A stretch of 7,244 nucleotides of DNA from Dehalococcoidia bacterium. GTDB lineage: Bacteria > Chloroflexota > Dehalococcoidia > GIF9 > AB-539-J10. Position 1 is the stretch's first letter, and each line of letters begins with the position of its first letter. The stretch is from NCBI GenBank assembly GCA_023129815.1, contig JAGMBH010000097.1:1-7244 (forward strand), in the 5' to 3' direction. A program made the position numbers and the translations under genes. Under the pieces are notes generated by a model, which was given only the letters and a program-made list of their open reading frames with translations, made no database searches and was not told where the DNA came from. Below, piece after piece: positions 1-5,737 of the stretch.

Positions 1-332
1 TAGTGGGAATTTATGCCGGCCAATCGCCCTTTACAGGAACAATCGCCCTAGAAATCAAGCCTCAGGAGACCCCCTTAGGTATATGCACTTCCTCGGCAAG
101 CATAGGTCATTCCTTGAGCCTGGGCAGTGCCGATGCCGTTATCGCACTTTCACCTTCCACTCCTTTAGCCGATGCCATAGCTACTGCTATAGGCAACGTG
201 GTTAAAGACGCAGAAGACATTCCCAAGGCAATCAAGAAGGCTCAAAGAATAGAGGGATTACACGGCATAGTTATCATCAAGGATGACAAAATAGCAATTT
301 GCGGCAAAGTAAAGATCGTGCCCCTTAGCTAG
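1..332 (+). CDS. UPF0280 family protein (ApbE-like fold), C-terminal part
   Basis: This is the 3' end of a gene that enters from the left edge. The first readable codon, GTG at base 3, is almost certainly an internal valine and not a start. About 109 residues are visible, against roughly 240 for the full family. The signature stretch VGIYAGQSPFTG is followed by ICTSSASIGHSLSLGSADA and then LADAIATAIGN, as in UPF0280/COG2122 proteins, which are distantly related to the FMN transferase ApbE. The biochemical function is not firmly established; from memory, archaeal members have been linked to sulfide assimilation into homocysteine. The stop TAG is at 330-332. Only 22 bp separate it from the convergent lipoprotein gene, with no obvious hairpin terminator between them. 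The family call is confident; the function is not. Confidence 0.85.
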   Translation, partial: VGIYAGQSPFTGTIALEIKPQETPLGICTSSASIGHSLSLGSADAVIALSPSTPLADAIATAIGNVVKDAEDIPKAIKKAQRIEGLHGIVIIKDDKIAICGKVKIVPLS

Positions 333-354
333 AGTTGCCATTTATTCCCTAACT

Positions 355-1326
355 TCACCCAAACGTACATGATGAGCAGCTCACCACCTTGAAAACTATG
401 CTCTTACTAATCATATTGCCATAAGCATCAGACACTGTTACCGTAACTGTAACTTCAACTGCCCTATCCGGGGCCGGGGCAGTCCAGGTAATCACAGAGC
501 CTTCTCCTGAAATCTCGCCACCGTCAGTATCATCACCGCTAGCTGACCATTCATAGCTTAGCTCGCCACTCGCACCTGTAACAATGCACTCAATATCACA
601 GCTCATTGCTTTCCCGATTAGGTAGTGCCCTGAGTATTCCTCCTCCAAGTATCTATGCTCAGCAATGACAATTAGGCTCTCAATAACCGGCGGTGGATTG
701 AGTGCCACACTAACATCCAGCGGTCTCGTGGCTTCACCACCGTAACCATCGCTGACTACAACTGTGATAGTATAAAGGCCCTCTGTATCGGGAGCAGTCC
801 AGGTTATAACCAAACCCGTGCCAGAAATGTCACCCCCGCTGGCTGACCACTCATAGTTCAACTCATCACCATCTTCATCCCAAGCAACACATTCGATTAG
901 ACAACTACTTGAAGGAGTCACCCAATCCGCATCGGCTATCAAGTTATGGATAGTCGGTGGATGATTAGCCTTCACTGTGATAGTTACAGAACCAATAGCC
1001 TCGCCACCATTGCCATCGGTTACCTTGACTATAATGTTATAGATACCCTCTTCCTCAGGAGCACTCCAAGCAATAGTGGCTCCATTCCCATTTATACTGC
1101 CCTTGCCAGCCGACCACTCATAGCTTAACTCATCACCATCTTCATCCCAAGCAACACATTCGATTAGACAACTGTCCAGGGGACCAACTATGCTCTGCTT
1201 GGCTTCGATACTAGTGACGAGCGGCGGGTGGTTAGTTGGGGAGCAACCACCCAGGAAAAAAATAGTGATGAGTAAGACAGCAAAAATAACTATCCATCTG
1301 TTTAGTTTAAAGAAAGCCAATTCCAT
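355..1326 (-). CDS. Lipoprotein with three PKD/Ig-like repeats
   Basis: This 323-residue protein has a positively charged start, a hydrophobic stretch (12-25) and a lipobox LGGC with the lipidated Cys at 28, so it should be anchored on the outer face of the membrane. Three beta-sandwich repeats follow at about 33-119, 122-208 and 211-315. Repeats 1 and 2 share the pattern CLIECVAWDEDGDEL, then YEWSA, a WxAP motif and DGxGGEA. The acidic DEDGD run resembles a calcium site and is missing from repeat 3. Each repeat has a CxxxC pair (53/57, 142/146, 243/247), and the protein ends with CSSC (317-320). The start ATG is preceded by GGGAGG about 10 bp upstream. Such domains usually mediate adhesion or surface-protein assembly; no catalytic domain is present. 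The specific role is unknown. Confidence 0.85.
   Translation of the reverse strand: MELAFFKLNRWIVIFAVLLITIFFLGGCSPTNHPPLVTSIEAKQSIVGPLDSCLIECVAWDEDGDELSYEWSAGKGSINGNGATIAWSAPEEEGIYNIIVKVTDGNGGEAIGSVTITVKANHPPTIHNLIADADWVTPSSSCLIECVAWDEDGDELNYEWSASGGDISGTGLVITWTAPDTEGLYTITVVVSDGYGGEATRPLDVSVALNPPPVIESLIVIAEHRYLEEEYSGHYLIGKAMSCDIECIVTGASGELSYEWSASGDDTDGGEISGEGSVITWTAPAPDRAVEVTVTVTVSDAYGNMISKSIVFKVVSCSSCTFG
845..906 (-). repeat. 62-bp intragenic direct repeat, copy in domain 2
   Basis: This copy codes for the Cys-rich, Asp-rich core of the second PKD-like domain. It matches 1112-1173 at 60 of 62 bases by eye, with two differences near bases 857-859. The offset of 267 bp equals 89 codons, one domain length. 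Confidence 0.85.
1112..1173 (-). repeat. 62-bp intragenic direct repeat, copy in domain 1
   Basis: This is the partner of 845-906, coding for the same segment of the first PKD-like domain. Identity stops abruptly on both sides, so it looks like recent local duplication or gene conversion of the domain core and not of a whole domain. Confidence 0.85.
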
Positions 1327-1518
1327 TCCAAACCCTTCCTCCCATTATTAACATAAAAGCACCCAAAAAATCCAGAAAGCTGTTAGTACGAGGCACTAGT
1401 ATAACCAAAATCAAGAAATTCGTCACTTCGCCTTCCGTGTGAAGCTTTTTAAAAAGGACCCCATCTATTTCTCAGTGGAATTTCGTATCTGATTGCACTT
1501 CCCGTTGCTCAGTCCCCG

Positions 1519-2184
1519 CTAAGAAACTCCTCCTGGTTTGTGATGTCGCGCTTCCAATCTTTCTTGGATTCTTATTCGGGTCTCCTCGCCCACGTTACTG
1601 AATTGAAGATTGAGCTCTTCTCGAAATTGCTCCATTTTATGCTTCCCCTGAATTCTCTCAATGGCGTTCTCCAAACCAAAACTTGAATTTTCAATAGCCT
1701 TAAGAATCCCCTCCTCTGCCTGCTCTGGCACCTTTTCTAATACGCTGGCTAAAACTTGTTGCTGGCGGAAGTGGTTTTCTTTTAATTTTTCAATCAATGC
1801 CTCGACATCTTTACCTTCTTCTCTTACTCTTTCCATCCTTTGAACAGCTCTTTGAAACTGCTCCTGGAATTTTTCACAGTGCTTCTCAGCAAGTTCGCAT
1901 TTCCCTTTGTCGCACAGTTCCTTAATTGCTAAAGCATCCTCATTGGCAAATCTCAATTCCAGCTCGGCTTTTTCCTGAGTATTAAAAGCAAAAGCAAGAC
2001 GGATGGCTCTTCCCCAACCTTTCACAAAGTAAAAGGGTGAATCGGGCAGAATTCCAGGATCAGAAACCTCGCCAATAGAAACGTCCTCTTCCTCTGCTCC
2101 ATCTTGCGCCCAAACTGGACTTGCTGGAAATGCCAGCCCGATAATCACAAAACTGGCAAGGATGGCAAAGAACTTTTTACTCAT
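1519..2184 (-). CDS. Secreted DUF5667-domain protein
   Basis: This 221-residue protein has a clear Sec signal peptide: KK at 3-4, a hydrophobic core at 5-19, and likely cleavage after VWA at residue 26. The DUF5667 signature follows as DPGILPDSPFYFVKGWGR (42-59), then IRLAFAFN and the helical run EKAELELRFANE (71-82). The rest, to about 215, is rich in Glu, Lys, Gln and Arg and should be long alpha-helices. It has three cysteines, C91, C96 and C103, next to H102. DUF5667 proteins are envelope or exported helical proteins of unknown function. The start is supported by a G-rich ribosome binding site (GGGGGG) about 8 bp upstream. The upstream neighbour is the permease relic, with about 120 bp between, so it probably has its own promoter. 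Function unknown. Confidence 0.85.
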   Translation of the reverse strand: MSKKFFAILASFVIIGLAFPASPVWAQDGAEEEDVSIGEVSDPGILPDSPFYFVKGWGRAIRLAFAFNTQEKAELELRFANEDALAIKELCDKGKCELAEKHCEKFQEQFQRAVQRMERVREEGKDVEALIEKLKENHFRQQQVLASVLEKVPEQAEEGILKAIENSSFGLENAIERIQGKHKMEQFREELNLQFSNVGEETRIRIQERLEARHHKPGGVS

Positions 2185-2304
2185 ATTTTTATCCCCCCTA
2201 TTTTAGTATTTTAACTCCGACCTTAAAAGTATATAACGAAAAAAAGAACATTTGGTTTAGACCTCATTGATAGTCTTCATTGCCTCATTCTCCTCGCCGA
2301 GCAT

Positions 2305-2674
2305 TCAAGTCTGAATCCAGAGCACCACACAATATATTCCCACCCCTATAAAGACAATGGAGACTATTATGCGGATGATTTTCTCAGCGCGGTTGACCGC
2401 GTTTAGCCAGGTGGAAACCCTGGCCACGCCAGCGGATAGAAGCGTACCAAATACTAAGACAGGAAGCCCGGTGCCAATGGCAAACACCGCCAGCAATGAC
2501 AAAGGATTTAATCTTGCTGGCAGCGCTCCCCAGATAGCCAATAATTGTCTCTCGGGAGACAAAGGATACTATTGCCCCAGCTAAAAGGAATGCCGGAACA
2601 AGGCAAGTGAGCACATGCAAGGCAACATATCCTTTCAGGGCATTTAGCCCGGCCTGTAAAAGTTGTTCAGCCAT
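2305..2674 (-). pseudogene. Deletion-fusion relic: ArsP/DUF318 permease start joined to ArsG/CcdA-type permease end
   Basis: Reading from ATG at 2674, about 55 codons match the N-terminus of DUF318/ArsP-like permeases: a helix with HVLTCLVPAFLLAGAI, then FVSRETIIGYLGSAASK. After roughly base 2510 that frame turns into nonsense. The next frame (+1 relative to the first) then gives a convincing C-terminus of a CcdA/DsbD-like transporter of the ArsG type: LLAVFAIGTGLPVLVFG, then NRAEKIIR and a final helix with VFIGVGIYCVVLW, ending at TGA (2305-2307). The middle of both genes is missing: the CSC-containing core of the permease and the CPxP-type redox helices of the CcdA protein. No working transporter can be made. 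It lies just behind arsR, the usual place for such transporters. Family assignments are from recollection of homologues; the frame switch is seen directly. Confidence 0.8.
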
Positions 2675-2697
2675 TCAATTCCTTCAACGTAGAAGTA

Positions 2698-2727
2698 TTT
2701 ATGCACATAGCCGAATATGATTGTCAA
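2698..2727 (-). promoter_or_regulatory. Candidate promoter of the permease relic
   Basis: On the minus strand a perfect -35 TTGACA (2727-2722) is followed after 18 bp by CATAAA (2703-2698), a weak -10. The operator-like sequence at 2700-2720 fills the spacer and runs into the -10. It would let ArsR block the downstream transporter genes separately from arsR. The -35 is clear; the -10 is uncertain. Confidence 0.45.
2700..2720. promoter_or_regulatory. Second ArsR operator-like site
   Basis: TATGCACAT followed by CG and ATAT matches the arsR operator at 3106-3126 at 15 of 21 positions, including the first nine bases without a break. Its dyad symmetry is poorer than in the arsR site. It lies 26 bp before the relic ATG, where a repressor site for the transporter genes would be expected. 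Confidence 0.5.
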
Positions 2728-2733
2728 AAAAAT

Positions 2734-3084
2734 TTATTTGCGTATTGCTCTCGGCCCAACTCGCACAGCGCGACTTAGCCTCTCTCTATCCCACAATATA
2801 ATCTCCTCATTAACCAGAGAGCCACGGAGCACTTCAATTAGAGCGGCAACATAGCTATTCATCGCCTGCTCATCAATAGCATAAACCATCCATAACCCCT
2901 CTCTCCTGGATTTAACAAAGCCAGCACCTTCGAGTATGCCAAGATTGCGTGAGGCGCGGGACTGCGAGATGTCCAGTGCTTGCATTATCTCGCAAACACA
3001 GCATTCTCTTTCCAGGAGGACTTTCAAAATCCTAATCCTGGTCTCATCAGATAGAGCCCTAAAAACTTTGACTAGCTCACGCAT
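2734..3084 (-). CDS. arsR: ArsR/SmtB-family metalloregulatory repressor
   Basis: This 116-residue winged-helix repressor releases DNA when it binds a metal or metalloid. It opens with the family pattern VFRALSDETRIRILKVL (7-23). Then comes ECCVCEI with C28, C29 and C31; the Cys-Val-Cys at 29-31 sits where As(III)-sensing ArsR proteins have their ligand pair. The recognition helix is about 38-52 (SQSRASRNLGILEGAG), followed by the wing (56-70). The adjacent third cysteine (C28) is a natural third thiol ligand. The start ATG at 3084 has GAGG about 10 bp upstream. It is divergent from the thioredoxin-CcdA gene and lies in front of a permease relic. A palindrome at its transcription start suggests autorepression. 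The inducer is inferred to be arsenite or antimonite; Cd or another thiophilic metal is possible. Confidence 0.88.
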   Translation of the reverse strand: MRELVKVFRALSDETRIRILKVLLERECCVCEIMQALDISQSRASRNLGILEGAGFVKSRREGLWMVYAIDEQAMNSYVAALIEVLRGSLVNEEIILWDRERLSRAVRVGPRAIRK

Positions 3085-3101
3085 GCCTTGAATTCCTCAA
3101 G

Positions 3102-3127
3102 ACTATATGCACATTTTCGCATATAGT
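3102..3127. promoter_or_regulatory. ArsR operator: perfect 9-8-9 inverted repeat
   Basis: ACTATATGC, 8 bp (acattttc), then GCATATAGT form perfect inverted arms. The site begins 2 bp past the arsR -10 and covers the expected transcription start, ending 17 bp before the arsR ATG. Dyads of this size upstream of arsR genes are the normal binding sites of the homodimeric repressor. It could also affect the divergent gene if that is transcribed from nearby. Confidence 0.75.
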
Positions 3128-3129
3128 GT

Positions 3130-3158
3130 ATAATATCGGGGCGGGGTTTTTGTGTCAA
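3130..3158 (-). promoter_or_regulatory. arsR promoter
   Basis: On the minus strand a perfect -35 TTGACA (3158-3153), a 17-bp spacer and -10 TATTAT (3135-3130) place the start near 3123, inside the operator. This is a textbook sigma-70 promoter controlled by steric repression. Confidence 0.75.
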
Positions 3159-3273
3159 TAGTCTATACTGGCTTGTATAATTAGGGGGCACATTGGATTC
3201 TTATAGTTCCCAGTGTGGTTGCCACCTTAGAGTTGTTAAAGCTAGAATATAGACTTAAAACAATACATCCACA

Positions 3274-4473
3274 ATGAATAATAAGCTGACTAATTTTTGT
3301 AGAAAAATTTATCACGACCCTTTCAAGAGATACTTAGTCATATCTTTAATAATCTTAGGTATAATCCTTTTATTCACCGGTCAGGAATCGGCAATGTCGA
3401 TTCCCGGCGAAGGTCTTGAAGTCCATTTCTTTTACGTTTCGGGCTGTTCACCTTGTGAGGAACAAAAGCCATTTAATGAAGAGTTAGCCAACACATACTC
3501 AATTGCTTTCATTTATCACGATGCCGGGGAACCTGAAGGGTCTGCTCTATTAACACAAATGCTTGCCGATGTAGGAATAAAAGGAAAGCAACTACAATTT
3601 CCGGTAACAATTTTCGGTGGTCAAGCTTTCCTTGGTTGGGGATCAGCAGAAACGACGGGCAAAGAGATTGAAAAAACTTTGCAAGAATGTCTGGCAGGAA
3701 TTTGCCCGGAAACAGAGAGAGAAGAACCAAAGGACGAAACCACGCTGCCCATTTTAGGGAAAATTAAACTTTCCGACTATTCTCTTCCCGGTTTAGCTGT
3801 AATTCTGGGGCTTGTTGACGGCTGCAATCCTTGTGCCATGTGGGTGCTTGCCTACCTCATATCTTTAGTAATAACGTTGAGAGACAAAAGAAAAATATGG
3901 CTTCTTGTTGGCTCCTTTGTTTTTGCCTCGGGGGTCTTATATTTCCTTTTTATGACAGCATGGCTTAATGCTTTCTTGCTAATCGGCTATTTCAGGCCAG
4001 TGACCATAGCGATTGGATTAATAGCCCTGGGCGCAGGGATACTTAACATAAGGGAATTTATAAAAACAAAGGGGGCTATTGTTTGTGAAGTAGGAGATGC
4101 AGAGTCCAAAAAGAAAACTATGAGCAGAATAGAGAAGGTTGTCTTTTCCCCCTTAACCGTAGGAACGATAGCAGGAATTATAGCCCTAGCTTTTGTGGTA
4201 AATTCTATTGAATTCGTTTGTTCATTTGCACTTCCAGCGACTTTCACTCACGTTCTATCTTTGAGCAATCTTTCGACCTTCCAATATTACGGCTATATCC
4301 TGCTATACGATTTCTTTTTTATGCTCGTCGCTCTCATTATTTTCGGCTCAGTTGCTTTTGCTATGACTTCAACCTTGGGAGACCGATATGCCAAGTATTG
4401 CAGGCCATTTGGTGGGACGATACTACTCATTCTAGGTGTGTTACTCCTTTTCGCACCAAACTTGCTACCTTAA
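3274..4473 (+). CDS. Membrane thioredoxin-CcdA fusion protein (DsbD-like thiol relay)
   Basis: This 399-residue protein is predicted to carry electrons across the membrane to an external thioredoxin-like domain. An N-terminal anchor (about 20-35) is followed by a thioredoxin-fold domain (48-145) with CSPC at 58-61 and the cis-Pro FPV at 109-111. A CcdA/DsbD-type membrane domain then has about six helices (171-200, 208-229, 232-257, 293-315, 340-363, 380-395). Its redox cysteines are likely C184/C187 in DGCNPCAMW and C316 in EFVCSFALPA. The usual CcdA order is reversed here: thioredoxin comes before the membrane part. No strong Shine-Dalgarno precedes the ATG. A later ATG (codon 41) would lose the anchor, so the upstream start is preferred. 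It is divergent from arsR, with a 189-bp shared region. Substrates are unknown; envelope disulfides or metalloid-linked thiols are candidates. Confidence 0.82.
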   Translation: MNNKLTNFCRKIYHDPFKRYLVISLIILGIILLFTGQESAMSIPGEGLEVHFFYVSGCSPCEEQKPFNEELANTYSIAFIYHDAGEPEGSALLTQMLADVGIKGKQLQFPVTIFGGQAFLGWGSAETTGKEIEKTLQECLAGICPETEREEPKDETTLPILGKIKLSDYSLPGLAVILGLVDGCNPCAMWVLAYLISLVITLRDKRKIWLLVGSFVFASGVLYFLFMTAWLNAFLLIGYFRPVTIAIGLIALGAGILNIREFIKTKGAIVCEVGDAESKKKTMSRIEKVVFSPLTVGTIAGIIALAFVVNSIEFVCSFALPATFTHVLSLSNLSTFQYYGYILLYDFFFMLVALIIFGSVAFAMTSTLGDRYAKYCRPFGGTILLILGVLLLFAPNLLP

Positions 4474-4487
4474 AAGATTGTTTATTT

Positions 4488-4686
4488 TGTCACCCTGAGC
4501 CGAAGCCCTGAGCGCAGAGAAGGGGCTAGCGAAGGGTCTAGATTCTTCGCGGAGCCTGTCCTGAGTGGTATGAGATTCTTCGTGGAGTTTATCCTGGTGA
4601 GCCGAAGCTCTGAACGAAGTGAAGAGGAGATTCTTCGGTCGCTTTGCTCCCTCAGAATGACAGGAAGCGAAGGGCTCAGAATGACA
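4488..4686. repeat. Mosaic intergenic repeat
   Basis: The element starts with TGTCACCCTGAGC (4488-4500) and ends with GCTCAGAATGACA (4674-4686), imperfect inverted ends matching at 11 of 13 positions. Inside are three copies of GATTCTTCG (4541-4549, 4574-4582, 4629-4637), each followed by a variable segment and a CTGAG or CTCAG motif. A second internal end, CTCAGAATGACA, is at 4651-4662. Sequences of this kind are widespread non-coding repeats in environmental bacterial genomes and often produce false ORFs reading like CHSEGAKRPKNL. One such false ORF covers this region on the minus strand. The element sits between the thioredoxin-CcdA gene and the tRNA promoter. It may fold as RNA and act as a terminator or stability element, but that is inference. 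Confidence 0.75.
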
Positions 4687-4716
4687 TAGAGGTGGTGTTG
4701 CTGAACAGCCTTTTAA

Positions 4717-4746
4717 TTGAAAATGCTGGCAAATATCGAGTATAAT
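4717..4746 (+). promoter_or_regulatory. Promoter of the tRNA-His/tRNA-Arg pair
   Basis: TTGAAA (4717-4722), an 18-bp spacer and a perfect TATAAT (4741-4746) place transcription start near 4753, leaving a leader of only about 6 bases before tRNA-His. Confidence 0.7.
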
Positions 4747-4758
4747 ATCTACGTTTGC

Positions 4759-4833
4759 GGTGAGCGTAGCCCAGTGGTTTAAGGCGCCAGGTTGTGGCCC
4801 TGGAGATCGTGGGTTCAAATCCCACCGTTCACC
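4759..4833 (+). tRNA. tRNA-His (GTG)
   Basis: The cloverleaf is complete. The acceptor GTGAGCG (4760-4766) pairs with CGTTCAC (4826-4832) with one G-T wobble. The anticodon stem CCAGG/CCTGG encloses the loop TTGTGGC with anticodon GTG. The T arm is GTGGG-TTCAAAT-CCCAC. The extra G at 4759 opposite C73 (4833) is the G-1:C73 identity pair specific to tRNA-His, so the mature 5' extra G is encoded. CCA is not encoded. The second tRNA follows after 3 bp, so they are presumably co-transcribed. Confidence 0.95.
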
Positions 4834-4836
4834 CCT

Positions 4837-4910
4837 GCGCCTATAGCTCAGCGGACAAGAGCACCGGTCTTCGGAACCGGGGGTCGTGGGTTCAAATCCC
4901 TCTAGGCGCG
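4837..4910 (+). tRNA. tRNA-Arg (TCG)
   Basis: The acceptor GCGCCTA pairs perfectly with TAGGCGC, with discriminator G at 4910. The anticodon stem CCGGT/ACCGG encloses the loop CTTCGGA with anticodon TCG, which reads CGA and related arginine codons. The T stem GTGGG/CCCTC has one T-T mismatch at the second pair, a small oddity that should not prevent folding. CCA is not encoded. Only one base lies between it and the stop codon of the convergent phosphatase gene. Confidence 0.93.
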
Positions 4911-4911
4911 T

Positions 4912-5541
4912 TTAAAAATCGCTAAGCGCCTTTCGCATTCCTTTCAAATATGAAGTGTCATTATGCTTAGTCAGGATGAAACAACCATCTATATAGTCAA
5001 AAGTGGTGATTCCGCCCACATCCTGCCTAATATGCCAAAAGTGCGAGTTATCCAGCCTCAATAGGGAACATATCAAAACTTTGTTCACCACCCGATGTGA
5101 CACTAGTGCTACGCTCCCCTTGTATTTAGAAACTACCTCGTTAACTACAGCAAGGGCTCTTTTCCTTACATCATCTAGATTCTCCCCGCCAGGCATTTTT
5201 ACCAGATGAGGATTAGTATGCCACTCACTATGAAGAGCCAAATATAATTTCTTTACTTCCTTATCAGGTAAGCCTTGCCATTCCCCATAATCAAAATCTA
5301 TAAGACCATCGCTAACTTGCGCACCGACACTTTGGTATCGGGCTACAATATTCGCCGTATCCAATGCCCGCCTTAGCGGGCTAGAATAAATAGCGTCTAA
5401 TTTTAAATCGCTCAAATATTTGCCCAGCAATTCTGCTTGTTTAATGCCCATCTCGTCTAGAGCTACATCAGCTCTTCCCCTATATATTTCACCCACATTC
5501 CACTCAGTTTCTCCATGCCTTGCCAAAATAATTTCTGCCAT
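4912..5541 (-). CDS. Histidine phosphatase (phosphoglycerate-mutase-like)
   Basis: This is a phosphohydrolase of the histidine phosphatase superfamily; substrates in the family range from phosphosugars to alpha-ribazole phosphate, and nothing nearby picks one. From the ATG at 5541 it has 209 residues. ARHGETEWN (7-15) gives the phospho-accepting H9. SSPLRRA holds the phosphate-binding R57. IDFDYGEWQG (81-90) has Asp at 82 where many relatives have the catalytic Glu. The second histidine is H149 in LVSHRVVN, where SHG is commoner. A TTG start at 5553, four codons upstream, has a better ribosome binding site (AGGGA); the ATG is chosen because it gives the family-typical MAEIILARHGE start. The gene faces the tRNA pair, and an eroded paralogue lies just upstream. 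Confidence 0.9.
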   Translation of the reverse strand: MAEIILARHGETEWNVGEIYRGRADVALDEMGIKQAELLGKYLSDLKLDAIYSSPLRRALDTANIVARYQSVGAQVSDGLIDFDYGEWQGLPDKEVKKLYLALHSEWHTNPHLVKMPGGENLDDVRKRALAVVNEVVSKYKGSVALVSHRVVNKVLICSLLRLDNSHFWHIRQDVGGITTFDYIDGCFILTKHNDTSYLKGMRKALSDF

Positions 5542-5562
5542 AAGCTTACCCAATATGTTCCC

Positions 5563-5637
5563 TTAGCTTCCCTGCCATAAACTTTCGTTCAAAAAGGGAA
5601 CAAAGGTATACTCGTTCATCTGATTAGTGACACGCAT
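5563..5637 (-). CDS. Possible 24-aa small ORF upstream of the phosphatase
   Basis: The ORF starts at ATG 5637 (MRVTNQMNEY...) and ends with TAA at 5563-5565. AAGGAG lies 3 bp before the ATG, rather close. The stop is about 10 bp before the alternative TTG start of the phosphatase, so it could act as a leader peptide. It could equally be a remnant, because its 5' part lies in the 25-bp repeat also found at 7211-7235. It resembles no family I know. Low confidence that it is translated. Confidence 0.2.
   Translation of the reverse strand: MRVTNQMNEYTFVPFLNESLWQGS
5609..5633. repeat. 25-bp direct repeat, copy 1
   Basis: The repeat begins TACTCGT and ends TGATTAGTGACAC; it matches 7211-7235 at 22 of 25 positions. 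On the minus strand it follows a ribosome-binding-like AAGGAG (5646-5641). The two copies have the same orientation 1,602 bp apart and bracket the dehydrogenase/CMD operon. Confidence 0.6.
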
Positions 5638-5663
5638 AAGCTCCTTCTACATTGGATTTATTT

Positions 5664-5737
5664 TTGCTATCGAGCCACAATATTCGCCATATCTAGCGCC
5701 TGTCTTAGCGGACTGGAATAATTCGAACAGCCTCTAG
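5664..5737 (-). pseudogene. Relic of a second histidine phosphatase gene
   Basis: On the minus strand, 5720 to 5664 reads YSSPLRQALDMANIVAR, then TAG, then Gln. This aligns with the phosphate-binding segment YSSPLRRALDTANIVARYQ of the intact phosphatase (5388 to 5332) without gaps at 46 of 57 bases. The Tyr codon TAC has become the stop TAG. Just upstream, CTA GAG GCT GTT (5737-5726) matches the preceding LDAI of the intact gene, but 5 extra bases (5721-5725) break the frame. No further similarity is visible on either side, so only a core of the ancestral copy is left. Its edge overlaps the last codon and stop of the CMD-like gene by a few bases. Confidence 0.75.

Noticed and set aside
1424..1456. 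Possible hairpin with T-run and the palindrome CTTTTTAAAAAG between the lipoprotein and DUF5667 genes
   Set aside because: The stem is only 4 bp and GC-poor, the T-run is on the plus strand where no gene ends nearby, and the palindrome is a simple A/T run.
2357..2584. 75-aa plus-strand ORF opposite the permease relic
   Set aside because: It is antisense to sequence with recognisable permease ends and shows no family resemblance.
3161..3254. Plus-strand promoter candidates (TATAAT at 3129-3134 and 3176-3181) and a 7-bp inverted repeat GTCTATA/TATAGAC
   Set aside because: No acceptable -35 lies at the right distance for either -10, and the repeat arms are short and about 80 bp apart. The divergent gene must have a promoter here, but I cannot place it.
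4218..4511. 97-aa plus-strand ORF at the end of the thioredoxin-CcdA gene
   Set aside because: It is an out-of-frame shadow of the last membrane helices and runs into the repeat.
4488..4686. CRISPR-like array from the repeated GATTCTTCG units
   Set aside because: Units are only 9 bp, spacing is irregular (33 and 55 bp), and the intervening segments are themselves related.
4465..4818. 117-aa minus-strand ORF with CHSEGAKRPKNL-like text
   Set aside because: It is a translation of the interspersed repeat, overlaps the tRNA-His gene and its promoter, and has no protein-like domain. This text is a known artefact of such repeats.
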